Source: Lycium barbarum | Lineage: Eukaryota > Streptophyta > Magnoliopsida > Solanales > Solanaceae | Length of the DNA stretch: 64,000 bases | Assembly (NCBI RefSeq): GCF_019175385.1 | Contig: NC_083341.1 | Span: 64,017,800 to 64,081,799 of the forward strand | Reading direction: 5' to 3' | Shown here: in pieces, positions 9,361 to 22,000 of the stretch | Position numbering within the stretch: the stretch's first letter is position 1 | Layout of the letters: every line of letters begins with the position of its first letter | The notes under the pieces: model-generated | The model's database searches: none | The model's input: the letters and a program-made list of their open reading frames with translations, nothing else | What the model was told of the DNA's origin: nothing | Made by a program: the position numbers and the translations under genes

Positions 9361-9432
9361 ATGCTATGAATATGAATATGAATATGTATATGAATATGTA
9401 AATGAATATGAATATGAATATGGATATGGAAT
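9361..9432 (+). repeat. TATGAA hexanucleotide microsatellite
   Basis: Imperfect tandem TATGAA units with TATGTA and GATATG variants. Copy 1 has six more bases (one unit) than copies 2, 3 and 4 (from 17468, 25569 and 33670). That is the whole 8,107 versus 8,101 bp length difference between array units. Confidence 0.9.
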
Positions 9433-10124
9433 GTAAATGAGTACAGATACGAATACGGATACGGGTATGGATGTATGTACACAGTCACGCGTTAGAAATG
9501 GAAGGTCCCTATGAAAAGCAAGTAAGTGGTTATGACGATGATTCTACTACCTCCTATTTTACGTTATTTCTTATGTTGTTTATTATGCTTCTATAATGAT
9601 GTTGATAATGCTTTACATACTCAGTATATTCTTCGTACTGACATCCTTTTGTTTGTGGACGCTGCGTCATGCCCGCAGGTGGATAGGGAGACAGGCTTGA
9701 TCTATAGTTTTATTACTCAGGGACTACGCAGCGGAGCTCCATTTCATTCGGAGCTACGACTTTTGGTATCTATTCTTTTGTGTACATACTTATGGGCATG
9801 GCGGGGTCCTGTCACGCTTATATGATATGACATACTCTCCTCAGAGGCTCTTAGACATGTGTATATGGTTAGATTTATTTGGTCTTGTCGGCTCATATTT
9901 TGGATATCATTTTGTTAGCCTCGTCGGCTTATGTACATTGTTGTGGGCATAGTTGTTAATGGTAATATAAATGTATCGTTGCCCAATGGAAATAGTATGA
10001 ATGATGGATAAAAAGTATGATTTAGCTATGTGGCTCACCTAGGTATAATGTGAATGTATGAAAAGAGGTGCCCGGGTGGGTTAGCACCGGGTACCCGTCA
10101 TGGCCCTCCAGTTGGGTCGTGACA

Positions 10125-10848
10125 GCTGGGCGAAGACAAGAGACATTCTCTACTTCCCATGTCCATGTTTTAAAAGGGAAGCTCCTAATTTGAATGAGAT
10201 CACTCGATTCCTTCCAAAGCCAAATGCAGCTGTCTCTATTTTTGAAGGAGAAAGGCGTTGTCTCTAACCACAAAAAGAAGTACATCTTGGGCCTTTGGAC
10301 TGAGATTTGTGATAAACTTTCCAGAACTTATCCACAATATATTTCATCTTGTAAAGAGGATATTTATAAGATTTTCAAGGAGATGAATGAGGTCCATTTC
10401 TTAGATCTTTCATCTTTGAAGAACTTGGTGGATTCTCTTTTCAAGCTTGCTTCTTCATATGATCAAGAACATTCTAATTTAGCTGACAAGACGCGTGAAG
10501 ATAAGAAGCTAGAATTGCTTTCCAAGGCTAAAGAACGTCGACTCATTCAAATCGGAAGAAGAAGGGAAGGCTGAACAAGTTTCTTCTAAACAAAAATTGC
10601 TAAGGAGGGTTATGAGGAAGTTAGCAATGCTATAAGAAGAGAGGGAGAAACTTGAACCTTCTATAGAATTTGTTGAAAAGGAGGTTGAAGAGATTCAAGC
10701 CAAGATATCAGCTGCAGAGGACCAGGTGTCTTCATATGATAGCATGGATTTATTGACTGCTGATGATTCGATCCATATGGAAGAGAAGAGGGAACGCTTG
10801 GAGGCTAGCCGTCAAGATATGATTAACTACAAATTATGTTTAGACTAG
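10125..10848 (+). pseudogene. C-terminal fragment of a coiled-coil, probable plant-mobile-domain ORF (copy 1)
   Basis: Directly after the LTR end a coding-like stretch runs for about 240 codons to a TAG at 10846-10848. It changes frame near 10262 and near 10552 and has an internal TAA at about 10633. Read through, the first part contains TRDILYFPCPCF and NLNEITRFLP-like sequence, the middle KYILGLWTEICDKLS, and the end a charged Lys/Glu-rich coiled coil. I associate this with plant mobile domain (aminotransferase-like) proteins found in plant transposons, from memory and without a search. The N-terminal half is cut off by the LTR. It lies antisense to the Tat element at 35246-43578 and would be 3' of its pol. 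Confidence 0.55.
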
Positions 10849-10942
10849 ACTTTCCTCTTTTTCTAATTTTTTTTTAAAGAATTTGATTGATCCAAATAGA
10901 TGCTTTTATAGTAATAAAGTTGAGTTTGTCTCGCCTCATATT

Positions 10943-13900
10943 GTGCCTATTTCTGAGGAGCATGAGAGAGCCTCAGCCCCAGCCCCCGCACCTCTAGCTC
11001 CTCCACCTGATGCTTCAGGTCAAGATGTAAAAGGGGCCATTCATTTGCTTACTCAATTTGTTGCTGCCCACACCCAGCGGCAAGGTACATGGCAAGATGA
11101 TAGGGCTGTTAGTGCAAGGACCCGTGATTTTATTAGCTTAAATCCTCCAGAATTCATTGGATCAAAGCCGGATGAGGACCCTCAGAATTTTATTGATGGA
11201 ATGTTGAGGACATTTCGGTTGATACATGCTTCGGACACCGAATCGGTTGAGTTAGCATCCTATAGATTGAGGGATGTTGCGGTTCATTGGTACACGGTAT
11301 GGATGGCTTCACGGGGAGCCAATGCGCATCCCCCGGTATAGCAGGAATTTGTAGATGCCTTCCTCCGACATTACCTGCCTCCAGAGGTTCGGCGAGCTAG
11401 GGCCGATAAGTTCTTGAATTTGAGGAAAAGGAGTATGAGTGCTTTAGAGTATAGTCTCCGCTTCAATTCTTTGGCTAGGTATGCTTCGACCATGATAGCG
11501 GATATGGGTGACCGAGTGCACCGATTTGTGAAAGGCCTAGGGCCACATTTGATGGATAGGTGCTTGACTGCGTCCCTTCAGGACAATATGGATATTTCAC
11601 GCATTCAAGCCCATGCCCAGAATTTAGAAGAAATCCAACAACAACAAAGAAGTGAGCGTGACCATGATAAAGGGTATAACAAGAGGGCTAGATCTTCGGG
11701 TCCGATGAGTGAGTTTAGAGGCGGGCACAGACAACAGTTTTCTAGGCATTCAGGACATTCTATGACTAGTGCGCCTCCACGATTTACAGGCCAGAGATTT
11801 GATAGATCTACTCATTCCGGGTCGAGTTAGAGCTTTTTGGGATCTCAGTTTAGGAGTGATTCGAGTCAGGCGAGGACACCCGTGCCACGATGTTCCCAGT
11901 GTGGGAAGTTACATTGGGCCAGTGCCGATTAGGTTCAGAGGCTTGCTATTCATGTGGTCGGCCAGGCCATATGATGCGTGATTGCCCCTCAGTTGGTGGT
12001 AGAGGTAGGACCCAGCCTTCAGGGTCGGTAGTCGGAGCTTCATCATATATACGCCCTATGGGGCCAGCTTCACATGCGCCAGTCAGCCATGGTAGAGACA
12101 GGGGGAGAGTCCCCCGTTCTAGCGGTCCTCAGCACAGTATTTATGCTTTAGCTGGACGCCAAGATTTTGAGTCTTCTCCTGATGTTGTCACAGGTATATT
12201 ATCGGTATTTTCTCATGATGTATATGATTTGATAGATCCGGGCTCCACATTGTCATATGTTACTCCATATATTGCGGGTCGGTTTAGAGTCAAACCGGAG
12301 TCGATCAAACCTTTTGAGGTGTCTACACCCGTTGGCGAATCGGTAATAGCCATCCGAGTGTATAGAAATTGTGTAGTTGTGATTTGTGACCATCGTACTA
12401 TGGTTGACTTACATGAGTTAAAAATGGTGGATTTTGATGTTATTATGGGCTTCTTGTTATGCCAATGTCGATTGTAGAATGAAAATGGTTCATTTCCAAT
12501 TTTCGGGAGAAAAGGGAATACTACGTCACCAAAAGGTAGGTTTATTTCCTATCTAAAGGTAAGGAAAATGATCACAAAAGGTTGCATTTATCATGTAGCT
12601 CGGGTTCAAGATATAGAACCTGAACCGCCAACTCTTCTGTCAGTTCCCGTTGTGAATGAGTTTCCGGATGTATTCCTGGAAGAGCTTCCAGGACTTCCTC
12701 CGGAAAGATAGATTGATTTTGCTATTAATGTGTTACAGGACACCAAGCCTATATCTATTCCACCATACAAAATGGCTCCCGCAGAGTTGAAAGAATTGAA
12801 GGAGCAATTGAAGGACTTGCTTGAGAAAGGCTTTATTAGGCCTAGTTCATCCCCGTGGGGAGCACCCGTGTTGTTTGTCCGAAAGAAAGATGGCTCCTTG
12901 CGAATGTGCATTGGCTATCGGCAATTGAATAAGGTGACGATTAAGATTAGATATCCTCTTCCGAGGATTGATGACTTATTTGACCAATTACAAGGTGCCA
13001 AATAGTTTTCAAAGATAGATTTGAGATCCGGGTATCAGCAAGTGAGAGTTAGGGAGAAATATATCCCTAAGACAGCCTTCAGAACAAGATATGGCCATTT
13101 TGAGTTCCGGGTGATGTCATTTGGACTAACTAATGCACCGGCAGTATTTATGGATTTGATGAACGATGTGTTCAGGCGTTTCCTAGATCTATTTGTGATT
13201 GTATTCATTGACGATATCTTGGTATATTCTGGATCCGAGGCAGAGCACGAAGATCATTTGCGTACTGTCCTTAGAGTTCTTCAAACTCGAGAGTCGTTTG
13301 CCAAATTTTCTAAGTGTGAGTTTTGGTTGAACTTAGTGACATTTTTGGGGCACATTTTTTCAACCGATGGTATTCGGGTAGATAGCCAAAAGATCGAGGC
13401 CGTGAAGACTTGGCCAAGACCCACGACTCCTACGGAGGTTCGTAGCTTTCTAGGCTTAACAGGTATTACAGGAGATTTGTAGAAGGCTTTTCTTCTATTT
13501 CTGCGCCATTCACAAAGCTGACCCAAAAATCAGCAAAGTTTCAATGGACGGATGCCTGTGAATGTAGTTTCCAAAAGCTACAGGATAGATTAACTTCTGC
13601 CCCAGTCCTGACACTTCCAGAAGGATTGGAAAGTTATGTTGTTTATTGCGATGCTTCAGGCGTTGGGCTATGCTGTGTGTTGATGCAACATGGTAAGGTG
13701 ATTGCCTATACTTCTAGGAAATTAGGGAAACATGAGAGAAATTACCCAACCCATGACCTTGAATTGGTTGCAGTGATTCATGCATTAAAGATGTGGAGAC
13801 ATTATTTGTATGGTGTCCATATGGATATTTATATAGATCGTAAGAGTCTTCAGTATATCTTCAAGCAGAAAGAGTTGAATTTGTGGCAGCGACGATGGCT

Positions 13901-15575
13901 GGAATTGCTAAAAGATTGTGAGGTTGATATCCTATATCACCCCGGAAAGGCGAATGTTGTGGCTGATGCTCTTAGCCATAGATCTTTGGGAAGTTTGTGT
14001 GATGTTCGGCCAAAAAAGAGAGAAATGGCTCGTGAGCTCCAGCAGTTAGCTAGCCTAAGAGTTCGAGTAGTTGACTCAGGTAGCATGGGAGCTACCATTC
14101 AGAATTCAGCAGTCCCGTCAGTAGTAGTGGAAGTGAAAGAGCGACAATATGAAGATCCCATGCTAATGCAATACAGAGATACACTCTCTCAGAAAGAGAA
14201 GTTATCGTTTGAGTTCTCAGGAGATGGAGTTCTCCGATGCCGAGGCAGATTATGTGTTCCTGATGTGGCAGGATTACGTCACCAGATATTGAGAGAAGTC
14301 TATTGCTCCCGTTATTCTGTCCAACTCGGAGCAACGAAAATGTATCGTGATCTTAAATCTATTTATTGGTGGAATGGGATGAAGAAGGATATAGCAGAAT
14401 TTATAGCTCAATGTCCCAATTGTCAACAAGTGAAAATCGAGAACCAAAAGTCGGGCGGATTGTTGCAGGCTATAGAAATTCCAACTTGGAAATGGGAAGT
14501 TATTAACATGGACTTCATTACAGGCTTACCCCCTTCTCGACGTAAGTATGACTCTATATGGGTGATTATGGATAAGCTCACGAAGTCAGCTCATTTCTTA
14601 CCAGTCAGAACTACATATGTGGCAGAAGATTATGCAAAGCTTTATGTTAAAGAGATAGTGCGACTTCACGGTGTTCCAGTATCTATTATCTTTGATAGAG
14701 GAACTCAGTTTACAGCTAATTTTTGGAAGTCCTTCCAAGAGGGTTTAGGGACTCATGTGAGCCTTAGCACGACATTTCATCCGCATACTGACGGATAAGC
14801 TGAACGTACCATTTAGACTTTCGAAGATATGCTACAGGCATGTATGATGGATTTTGGAGGTAATTGGGATGATCACTTACCACTTATTCAATTTGCTTAT
14901 AATAATAATTATCATTCTAGCATCCAAATGGCACCGTATGAGGCTTTATATGGGCGAAAGTGTAGATCCCCAATTGGGTGGTTCGAAGTAGGAGAGACTA
15001 AATTGATAGGGCCAGACTTGGTCCAACAAGCCATAGAGAAAGTTAAGCTCATACAAGATCGGTTATTAGCAGCCTAAAGTCGTCAAAAGTCCTATGCGGA
15101 TAATCGTTGAAGGGACTTAGAGTTCCAAGTTAAAGATTGGGTATTCTTAAAAGTGTCACCAATGAAGGGTGTAATGAGATTTGGCAAAAAGGGGAAGCTT
15201 ATTCCCCGGTACATTGGGCCTTATGAGATTGTGCGCAAGGTAGGCAAAGTGGCTTACGAATTAGATCTGCCTCCTGATTTGGAGTCAGTTCACCCAGTTT
15301 TCCATGTTTCGATGCTTCGTAAATGTGTTGGAGACCCTACTCGGATCGTGCCAGTAAATGATGTTCAAGTGACAGAAAAGTTTACTTATGAAGAGGTACC
15401 CATTGCCATATTAGATAGGCAAGTACGAAGGCTGAGAAACAAAGAAGTGGCCTCAGTTAAGGTTTTGTGGAGAAACAATAACCGAGAAGAAATGAATTGG
15501 GAAGCGGAATAAAATATGAAATCCAAGTACCCGCACTTATTCCAACCCCCGAAAGAGATCCAAGATGAGACATAA
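10943..15575 (+). pseudogene. Tekay gag-pol, array copy 2 (N-terminally truncated)
   Basis: Same as 2836-7468 shifted by 8,107. It starts within Gag at the GTGCCT junction, so the first 45 or so codons, the leader and the PBS are replaced by the flank fragment. Order: Gag, protease (DPGST near 12235), RT (FIDD near 13204), RNase H, integrase (D, D, E near 14511, 14694, 14802), chromodomain. It repeats every lesion of copy 1: stops at 11339, 11828, 12709, 13003, 14796, 14814, 15075, 15108 and 15510, and frameshifts near 11913, 12448 and 13463. The flank is in frame with Gag across the junction, but the fused frame opens without an ATG. It cannot retrotranspose: there is no PBS. Confidence 0.95.
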
Positions 15576-15788
15576 GGATCATGAGGTATGTATGTTTTCC
15601 TTTTTATGCATTTGGGTTGTGTGTGGCCAAACTCTATTGCTATTATGTTGTGGACCTGTGAGGCATTGTTATTATGGGCTGTAGTGACAGGATGGTAGTG
15701 CCATATTACAGGAGAAACTCTGGAATTTATTTTGTAGAATCCCTGAGAGCCTAACATTCGAGGACGAATGTTCTTAAGGGGGAGAGAA
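15576..15788 (+). other. 3' untranslated region and polypurine tract (copy 2)
   Basis: Counterpart of 7469-7681, ending in the purine tract at 15776-15788 immediately before the LTR. Confidence 0.85.
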
Positions 15789-18225
15789 TGTTACACCTCG
15801 AAAAATTCTCCGTTGATGCACAATGAATAGAATAGCGAAGGACACGAAGCATACGATATTTCAATAAGTAAGAACTAGCTTTTGATGACCCTAATTTAGA
15901 TTTCAAAGACATTCGAGGTAAGAGAAGGAAGTTAGCACAGAGAAGACAAAGTATACGCTAAGTATCGGAAGAGAATTGCGAGTAACAAGTTAATGATGAC
16001 TTAATGATATTTCAGAGAAGAGTTATAGCATCCCTTAGATTGTTAATGAGGTGTTAAATTAGTGTCAAGAAGGTTCCATAAGGATTGGAGATCAAACGAG
16101 TCGACGAGAACGAGTTCGGAAGAACTGGGCATTATACGGCCCAACATACTGGCCGTATAAAATATACTGGCCGTATGTTAGGCCGTATATTCAGCCCAGA
16201 TGTCCAGCCTCACTGGACCAAATCTACAGCCAGACATACGGTCAGTGAAATTTATACGGACCGTATGTTGGTCTGTAGAAATTGGTCTGGACAGATGGAG
16301 TATTATTAATAGGGGATCAAGTTCATTTCCTCTTCACTCCCCTTCTCTCTAGAACTCTCTAGAACATTTCTCCACACCTCTCCTACAATAATTCAAGAGA
16401 TATTAACGATCAACTTCATCAAACTAAGAGAATCAAGTATAAGAAACTCATTAAAGTTCATCCAGGACAAGAAATCCAAGTGGAAGTGGAACTAGGGTTT
16501 TGCTCAAGTGAAGTGTTTCCACCCAAAGTCCATTACTACACCATCTAAGGTAAATTTTATGGTCTTTCCATGCTGTTTAAGGTATTGAGAGGTTGAAAGA
16601 CTTGGATTGTAGAAGGAGATAGAAAATGGGTCATGAATGTGAGAATAGTGATATTTTTGAGTAGTAGCTTGGATTGAGTCATGATTCTTGATATGTTGTG
16701 ATTATGATTATGTTATAAATGGCGTTAAAAACATGGGATAGACATTGTATATGAGTGAATGTAATAGTGTGTCATAACCATGATTATGGATGATTTGAAG
16801 TGGATTGAGAAATATGGATAATGTAGGTGAATGAAGACTATTGTTATGATGTTGTGAATGTTATTATGGATGTTTGGGAGTTGATATATGATATGGGGGA
16901 AGTTGTATAAATAAAAGAGATGCTGTCCAATTTTCTCTAGCTTTAGTCAAGCATGCTAAGGTATCGATTTTCTAATGTTAGTATAACTCTAATAAAGGTA
17001 GAAACGTGAGCATTGAAGGAGAACGTTCAAGCGATAGAATAGTTGAATGAAAAGGTATGTAAGGCTAACCCTTCTTTCAATAAGGCATGGTTCTTTGGCC
17101 ATATATCTATTCTTTCATGAGCCTATGATGTCCTCCAAATGATTCCATCTCTAAAGCTGCTAAAGCGCATGATTCTCGTTGTGTTACGATTCTATGAAAT
17201 TCCTTATATGATGAGTGATCCTCTAAGGATAAATGTAATAAAACGATGTTAGTAATGATGCCAAAGATGCTTATGAGCTCTTACGTATATATGTTATATA
17301 TGACTATTATGTAACCCCGAGTTTATATGGCCGGGTATGATATGTATTGCGCACATACCACTACAGTTGGGTATGGATAACCCTGAGCCTTGGTACGGCC
17401 AGGTATGTATAATCACCAAGCTTTGCCATGACCGGGTATGTGGAACACCGATCCTTCATGGTCGGGTATGCTATGAATATGAATATGTATATGAATATGT
17501 AAATGAATATGAATATGAATATGGATATGGAATGTAAATGAGTACAGATACGAATACGGATACGGGTATGGATGTATGTACACAGTCACGCGTTAGAAAT
17601 GGAAGGTCCCTATGAAAAGCAAGTAAGTGGTTATGACGATGATTCTACTACCTCCTATTTTACGTTATTTCTTATGTTGTTTATTATGCTTCTATAATGA
17701 TGTTGATAATGCTTTACATACTCAGTATATTCTTCGTACTGACATCCTTTTGTTTGTGGACGCTGCGTCATGCCCGCAGGTGGATAGGGAGACAGGCTTG
17801 ATCTATAGTTTTATTACTCAGGGACTACGCAGCGGAGCTCCATTTCATTCGGAGCTACGACTTTTGGTATCTATTCTTTTGTGTACATACTTATGGGCAT
17901 GGCGGGGTCCTGTCACGCTTATATGATATGACATACTCTCCTCAGAGGCTCTTAGACATGTGTATATGGTTAGATTTATTTGGTCTTGTCGGCTCATATT
18001 TTGGATATCATTTTGTTAGCCTCGTCGGCTTATGTACATTGTTGTGGGCATAGTTGTTAATGGTAATATAAATGTATCGTTGCCCAATGGAAATAGTATG
18101 AATGATGGATAAAAAGTATGATTTAGCTATGTGGCTCACCTAGGTATAATGTGAATGTATGAAAAGAGGTGCCCGGGTGGGTTAGCACCGGGTACCCGTC
18201 ATGGCCCTCCAGTTGGGTCGTGACA
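15789..18225 (+). mobile_element. LTR of array copy 2, 2,437 bp
   Basis: Same boundaries (TGTTACACC to GTGACA) and modules as the LTR at 7682-10124, one microsatellite unit shorter. It shares G at 16690 and A at 16776 with copies 3 and 4, but G at 16103 with copy 1. That makes it intermediate between copy 1 and the two distal copies. Confidence 0.95.
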
Positions 18226-18949
18226 GCTGGGCGAAGACAAGAGACATTCTCTACTTCCCATGTCCATGTTTTAAAAGGGAAGCTCCTAATTTGAATGAGA
18301 TCACTCGATTCCTTCCAAAGCCAAATGCAGCTGTCTCTATTTTTGAAGGAGAAAGGCGTTGTCTCTAACCACAAAAAGAAGTACATCTTGGGCCTTTGGA
18401 CTGAGATTTGTGATAAACTTTCCAGAACTTATCCACAATATATTTCATCTTGTAAAGAGGATATTTATAAGATTTTCAAGGAGATGAATGAGGTCCATTT
18501 CTTAGATCTTTCATCTTTGAAGAACTTGGTGGATTCTCTTTTCAAGCTTGCTTCTTCATATGATCAAGAACATTCTAATTTAGCTGACAAGACGCGTGAA
18601 GATAAGAAGCTAGAATTGCTTTCCAAGGCTAAAGAACGTCGACTCATTCAAATCGGAAGAAGAAGGGAAGGCTGAACAAGTTTCTTCTAAACAAAAATTG
18701 CTAAGGAGGGTTATGAGGAAGTTAGCAATGCTATAAGAAGAGAGGGAGAAACTTGAACCTTCTATAGAATTTGTTGAAAAGGAGGTTGAAGAGATTCAAG
18801 CCAAGATATCAGCTGCAGAGGACCAGGTGTCTTCATATGATAGCATGGATTTATTGACTGCTGATGATTCGATCCATATGGAAGAGAAGAGGGAACGCTT
18901 GGAGGCTAGCCGTCAAGATATGATTAACTACAAATTATGTTTAGACTAG
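18226..18949 (+). pseudogene. Probable plant-mobile-domain fragment (copy 2)
   Basis: Same as 10125-10848, including both frame changes, the internal TAA and the terminal TAG (18947-18949). It is followed by 94 bp of flank and the next GTGCCT junction at 19044. Confidence 0.55.
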
Positions 18950-19043
18950 ACTTTCCTCTTTTTCTAATTTTTTTTTAAAGAATTTGATTGATCCAAATAG
19001 ATGCTTTTATAGTAATAAAGTTGAGTTTGTCTCGCCTCATATT

Positions 19044-22000
19044 GTGCCTATTTCTGAGGAGCATGAGAGAGCCTCAGCCCCAGCCCCCGCACCTCTAGCT
19101 CCTCCACCTGATGCTTCAGGTCAAGATGTAAAAGGGGCCATTCATTTGCTTACTCAATTTGTTGCTGCCCACACCCAGCGGCAAGGTACATGGCAAGATG
19201 ATAGGGCTGTTAGTGCAAGGACCCGTGATTTTATTAGCTTAAATCCTCCAGAATTCATTGGATCAAAGCCGGATGAGGACCCTCAGAATTTTATTGATGG
19301 AATGTTGAGGACATTTCGGTTGATACATGCTTCGGACACCGAATCGGTTGAGTTAGCATCCTATAGATTGAGGGATGTTGCGGTTCATTGGTACACGGTA
19401 TGGATGGCTTCACGGGGAGCCAATGCGCATCCCCCGGTATAGCAGGAATTTGTAGATGCCTTCCTCCGACATTACCTGCCTCCAGAGGTTCGGCGAGCTA
19501 GGGCCGATAAGTTCTTGAATTTGAGGAAAAGGAGTATGAGTGCTTTAGAGTATAGTCTCCGCTTCAATTCTTTGGCTAGGTATGCTTCGACCATGATAGC
19601 GGATATGGGTGACCGAGTGCACCGATTTGTGAAAGGCCTAGGGCCACATTTGATGGATAGGTGCTTGACTGCGTCCCTTCAGGACAATATGGATATTTCA
19701 CGCATTCAAGCCCATGCCCAGAATTTAGAAGAAATCCAACAACAACAAAGAAGTGAGCGTGACCATGATAAAGGGTATAACAAGAGGGCTAGATCTTCGG
19801 GTCCGATGAGTGAGTTTAGAGGCGGGCACAGACAACAGTTTTCTAGGCATTCAGGACATTCTATGACTAGTGCGCCTCCACGATTTACAGGCCAGAGATT
19901 TGATAGATCTACTCATTCCGGGTCGAGTTAGAGCTTTTTGGGATCTCAGTTTAGGAGTGATTCGAGTCAGGCGAGGACACCCGTGCCACGATGTTCCCAG
20001 TGTGGGAAGTTACATTGGGCCAGTGCCGATTAGGTTCAGAGGCTTGCTATTCATGTGGTCGGCCAGGCCATATGATGCGTGATTGCCCCTCAGTTGGTGG
20101 TAGAGGTAGGACCCAGCCTTCAGGGTCGGTAGTCGGAGCTTCATCATATATACGCCCTATGGGGCCAGCTTCACATGCGCCAGTCAGCCATGGTAGAGAC
20201 AGGGGGAGAGTCCCCCGTTCTAGCGGTCCTCAGCACAGTATTTATGCTTTAGCTGGACGCCAAGATTTTGAGTCTTCTCCTGATGTTGTCACAGGTATAT
20301 TATCGGTATTTTCTCATGATGTATATGATTTGATAGATCCGGGCTCCACATTGTCATATGTTACTCCATATATTGCGGGTCGGTTTAGAGTCAAACCGGA
20401 GTCGATCAAACCTTTTGAGGTGTCTACACCCGTTGGCGAATCGGTAATAGCCATCCGAGTGTATAGAAATTGTGTAGTTGTGATTTGTGACCATCGTACT
20501 ATGGTTGACTTACATGAGTTAAAAATGGTGGATTTTGATGTTATTATGGGCTTCTTGTTATGCCAATGTCGATTGTAGAATGAAAATGGTTCATTTCCAA
20601 TTTTCGGGAGAAAAGGGAATACTACGTCACCAAAAGGTAGGTTTATTTCCTATCTAAAGGTAAGGAAAATGATCACAAAAGGTTGCATTTATCATGTAGC
20701 TCGGGTTCAAGATATAGAACCTGAACCGCCAACTCTTCTGTCAGTTCCCGTTGTGAATGAGTTTCCGGATGTATTCCTGGAAGAGCTTCCAGGACTTCCT
20801 CCGGAAAGATAGATTGATTTTGCTATTAATGTGTTACAGGACACCAAGCCTATATCTATTCCACCATACAAAATGGCTCCCGCAGAGTTGAAAGAATTGA
20901 AGGAGCAATTGAAGGACTTGCTTGAGAAAGGCTTTATTAGGCCTAGTTCATCCCCGTGGGGAGCACCCGTGTTGTTTGTCCGAAAGAAAGATGGCTCCTT
21001 GCGAATGTGCATTGGCTATCGGCAATTGAATAAGGTGACGATTAAGATTAGATATCCTCTTCCGAGGATTGATGACTTATTTGACCAATTACAAGGTGCC
21101 AAATAGTTTTCAAAGATAGATTTGAGATCCGGGTATCAGCAAGTGAGAGTTAGGGAGAAATATATCCCTAAGACAGCCTTCAGAACAAGATATGGCCATT
21201 TTGAGTTCCGGGTGATGTCATTTGGACTAACTAATGCACCGGCAGTATTTATGGATTTGATGAACGATGTGTTCAGGCGTTTCCTAGATCTATTTGTGAT
21301 TATATTCATTGACGATATCTTGGTATATTCTGGATCCGAGGCAGAGCACGAAGATCATTTGCGTACTGTCCTTAGAGTTCTTCAAACTCGAGAGTCGTTT
21401 GCCAAATTTTCTAAGTGTGAGTTTTGGTTGAACTTAGTGACATTTTTGGGGCACATTTTTTCAACCGATGGTATTCGGGTAGATAGCCAAAAGATCGAGG
21501 CCGTGAAGACTTGGCCAAGACCCACGACTCCTACGGAGGTTCGTAGCTTTCTAGGCTTAACAGGTATTACAGGAGATTTGTAGAAGGCTTTTCTTCTATT
21601 TCTGCGCCATTCACAAAGCTGACCCAAAAATCAGCAAAGTTTCAATGGACGGATGCCTGTGAATGTAGTTTCCAAAAGCTACAGGATAGATTAACTTCTG
21701 CCCCAGTCCTGACACTTCCAGAAGGATTGGAAAGTTATGTTGTTTATTGCGATGCTTCAGGCGTTGGGCTATGCTGTGTGTTGATGCAACATGGTAAGGT
21801 GATTGCCTATACTTCTAGGAAATTAGGGAAACATGAGAGAAATTACCCAACCCATGACCTTGAATTGGTTGCAGTGATTCATGCATTAAAGATGTGGAGA
21901 CATTATTTGTATGGTGTCCATATGGATATTTATATAGATCGTAAGAGTCTTCAGTATATCTTCAAGCAGAAAGAGTTGAATTTGTGGCAGCGACGATGGC

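Larger units (their letters stand above)
7682..10124 (+). mobile_element. 3' LTR of the Tekay element, 2,443 bp (copy 1)
   Basis: The LTR starts with TGTTACACC directly after the polypurine tract and ends with GTGACA. Visible modules, in order: an ATACGG/CCGTAT inverted-repeat cluster (8027-8159), a weak TATA-like site (about 8194-8207), an AG-GTAAAT donor-like site (8442/8443), a conserved AAG-GTATGT block (8947/8948), degenerate 30-36-bp repeats around GGGTATG (9222-9365), a TATGAA microsatellite (9361-9432) and a CAGTAT/GTACTG block (9620-9638). It is 6 bp longer than the LTRs of copies 2-4 because of the microsatellite, and has private bases at 8583 (C) and 8669 (G). Confidence 0.93.

Noticed and set aside
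9306..9488. Minus-strand open frame rich in His/Ile/Tyr and its plus-strand partner at 9230-9436
   Set aside because: Produced by the TATGAA microsatellite and lost or altered in the other copies by a one-unit length change.
10120..10130. Target-site duplication for the Tekay insertion
   Set aside because: GCTGG follows the 3' LTR, but the true start of the 5' LTR is missing, so no matching left flank exists in the window. A GCTGG at 2041 precedes a different LTR end and proves nothing.
10883..11341. Open frame fusing flank sequence to Gag at the array junctions (also 18984, 27085)
   Set aside because: The frame is open across the junction but has no ATG before the Gag region and ends at the shared TAG. 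It follows from the breakpoint by chance, so I do not call a chimeric gene.
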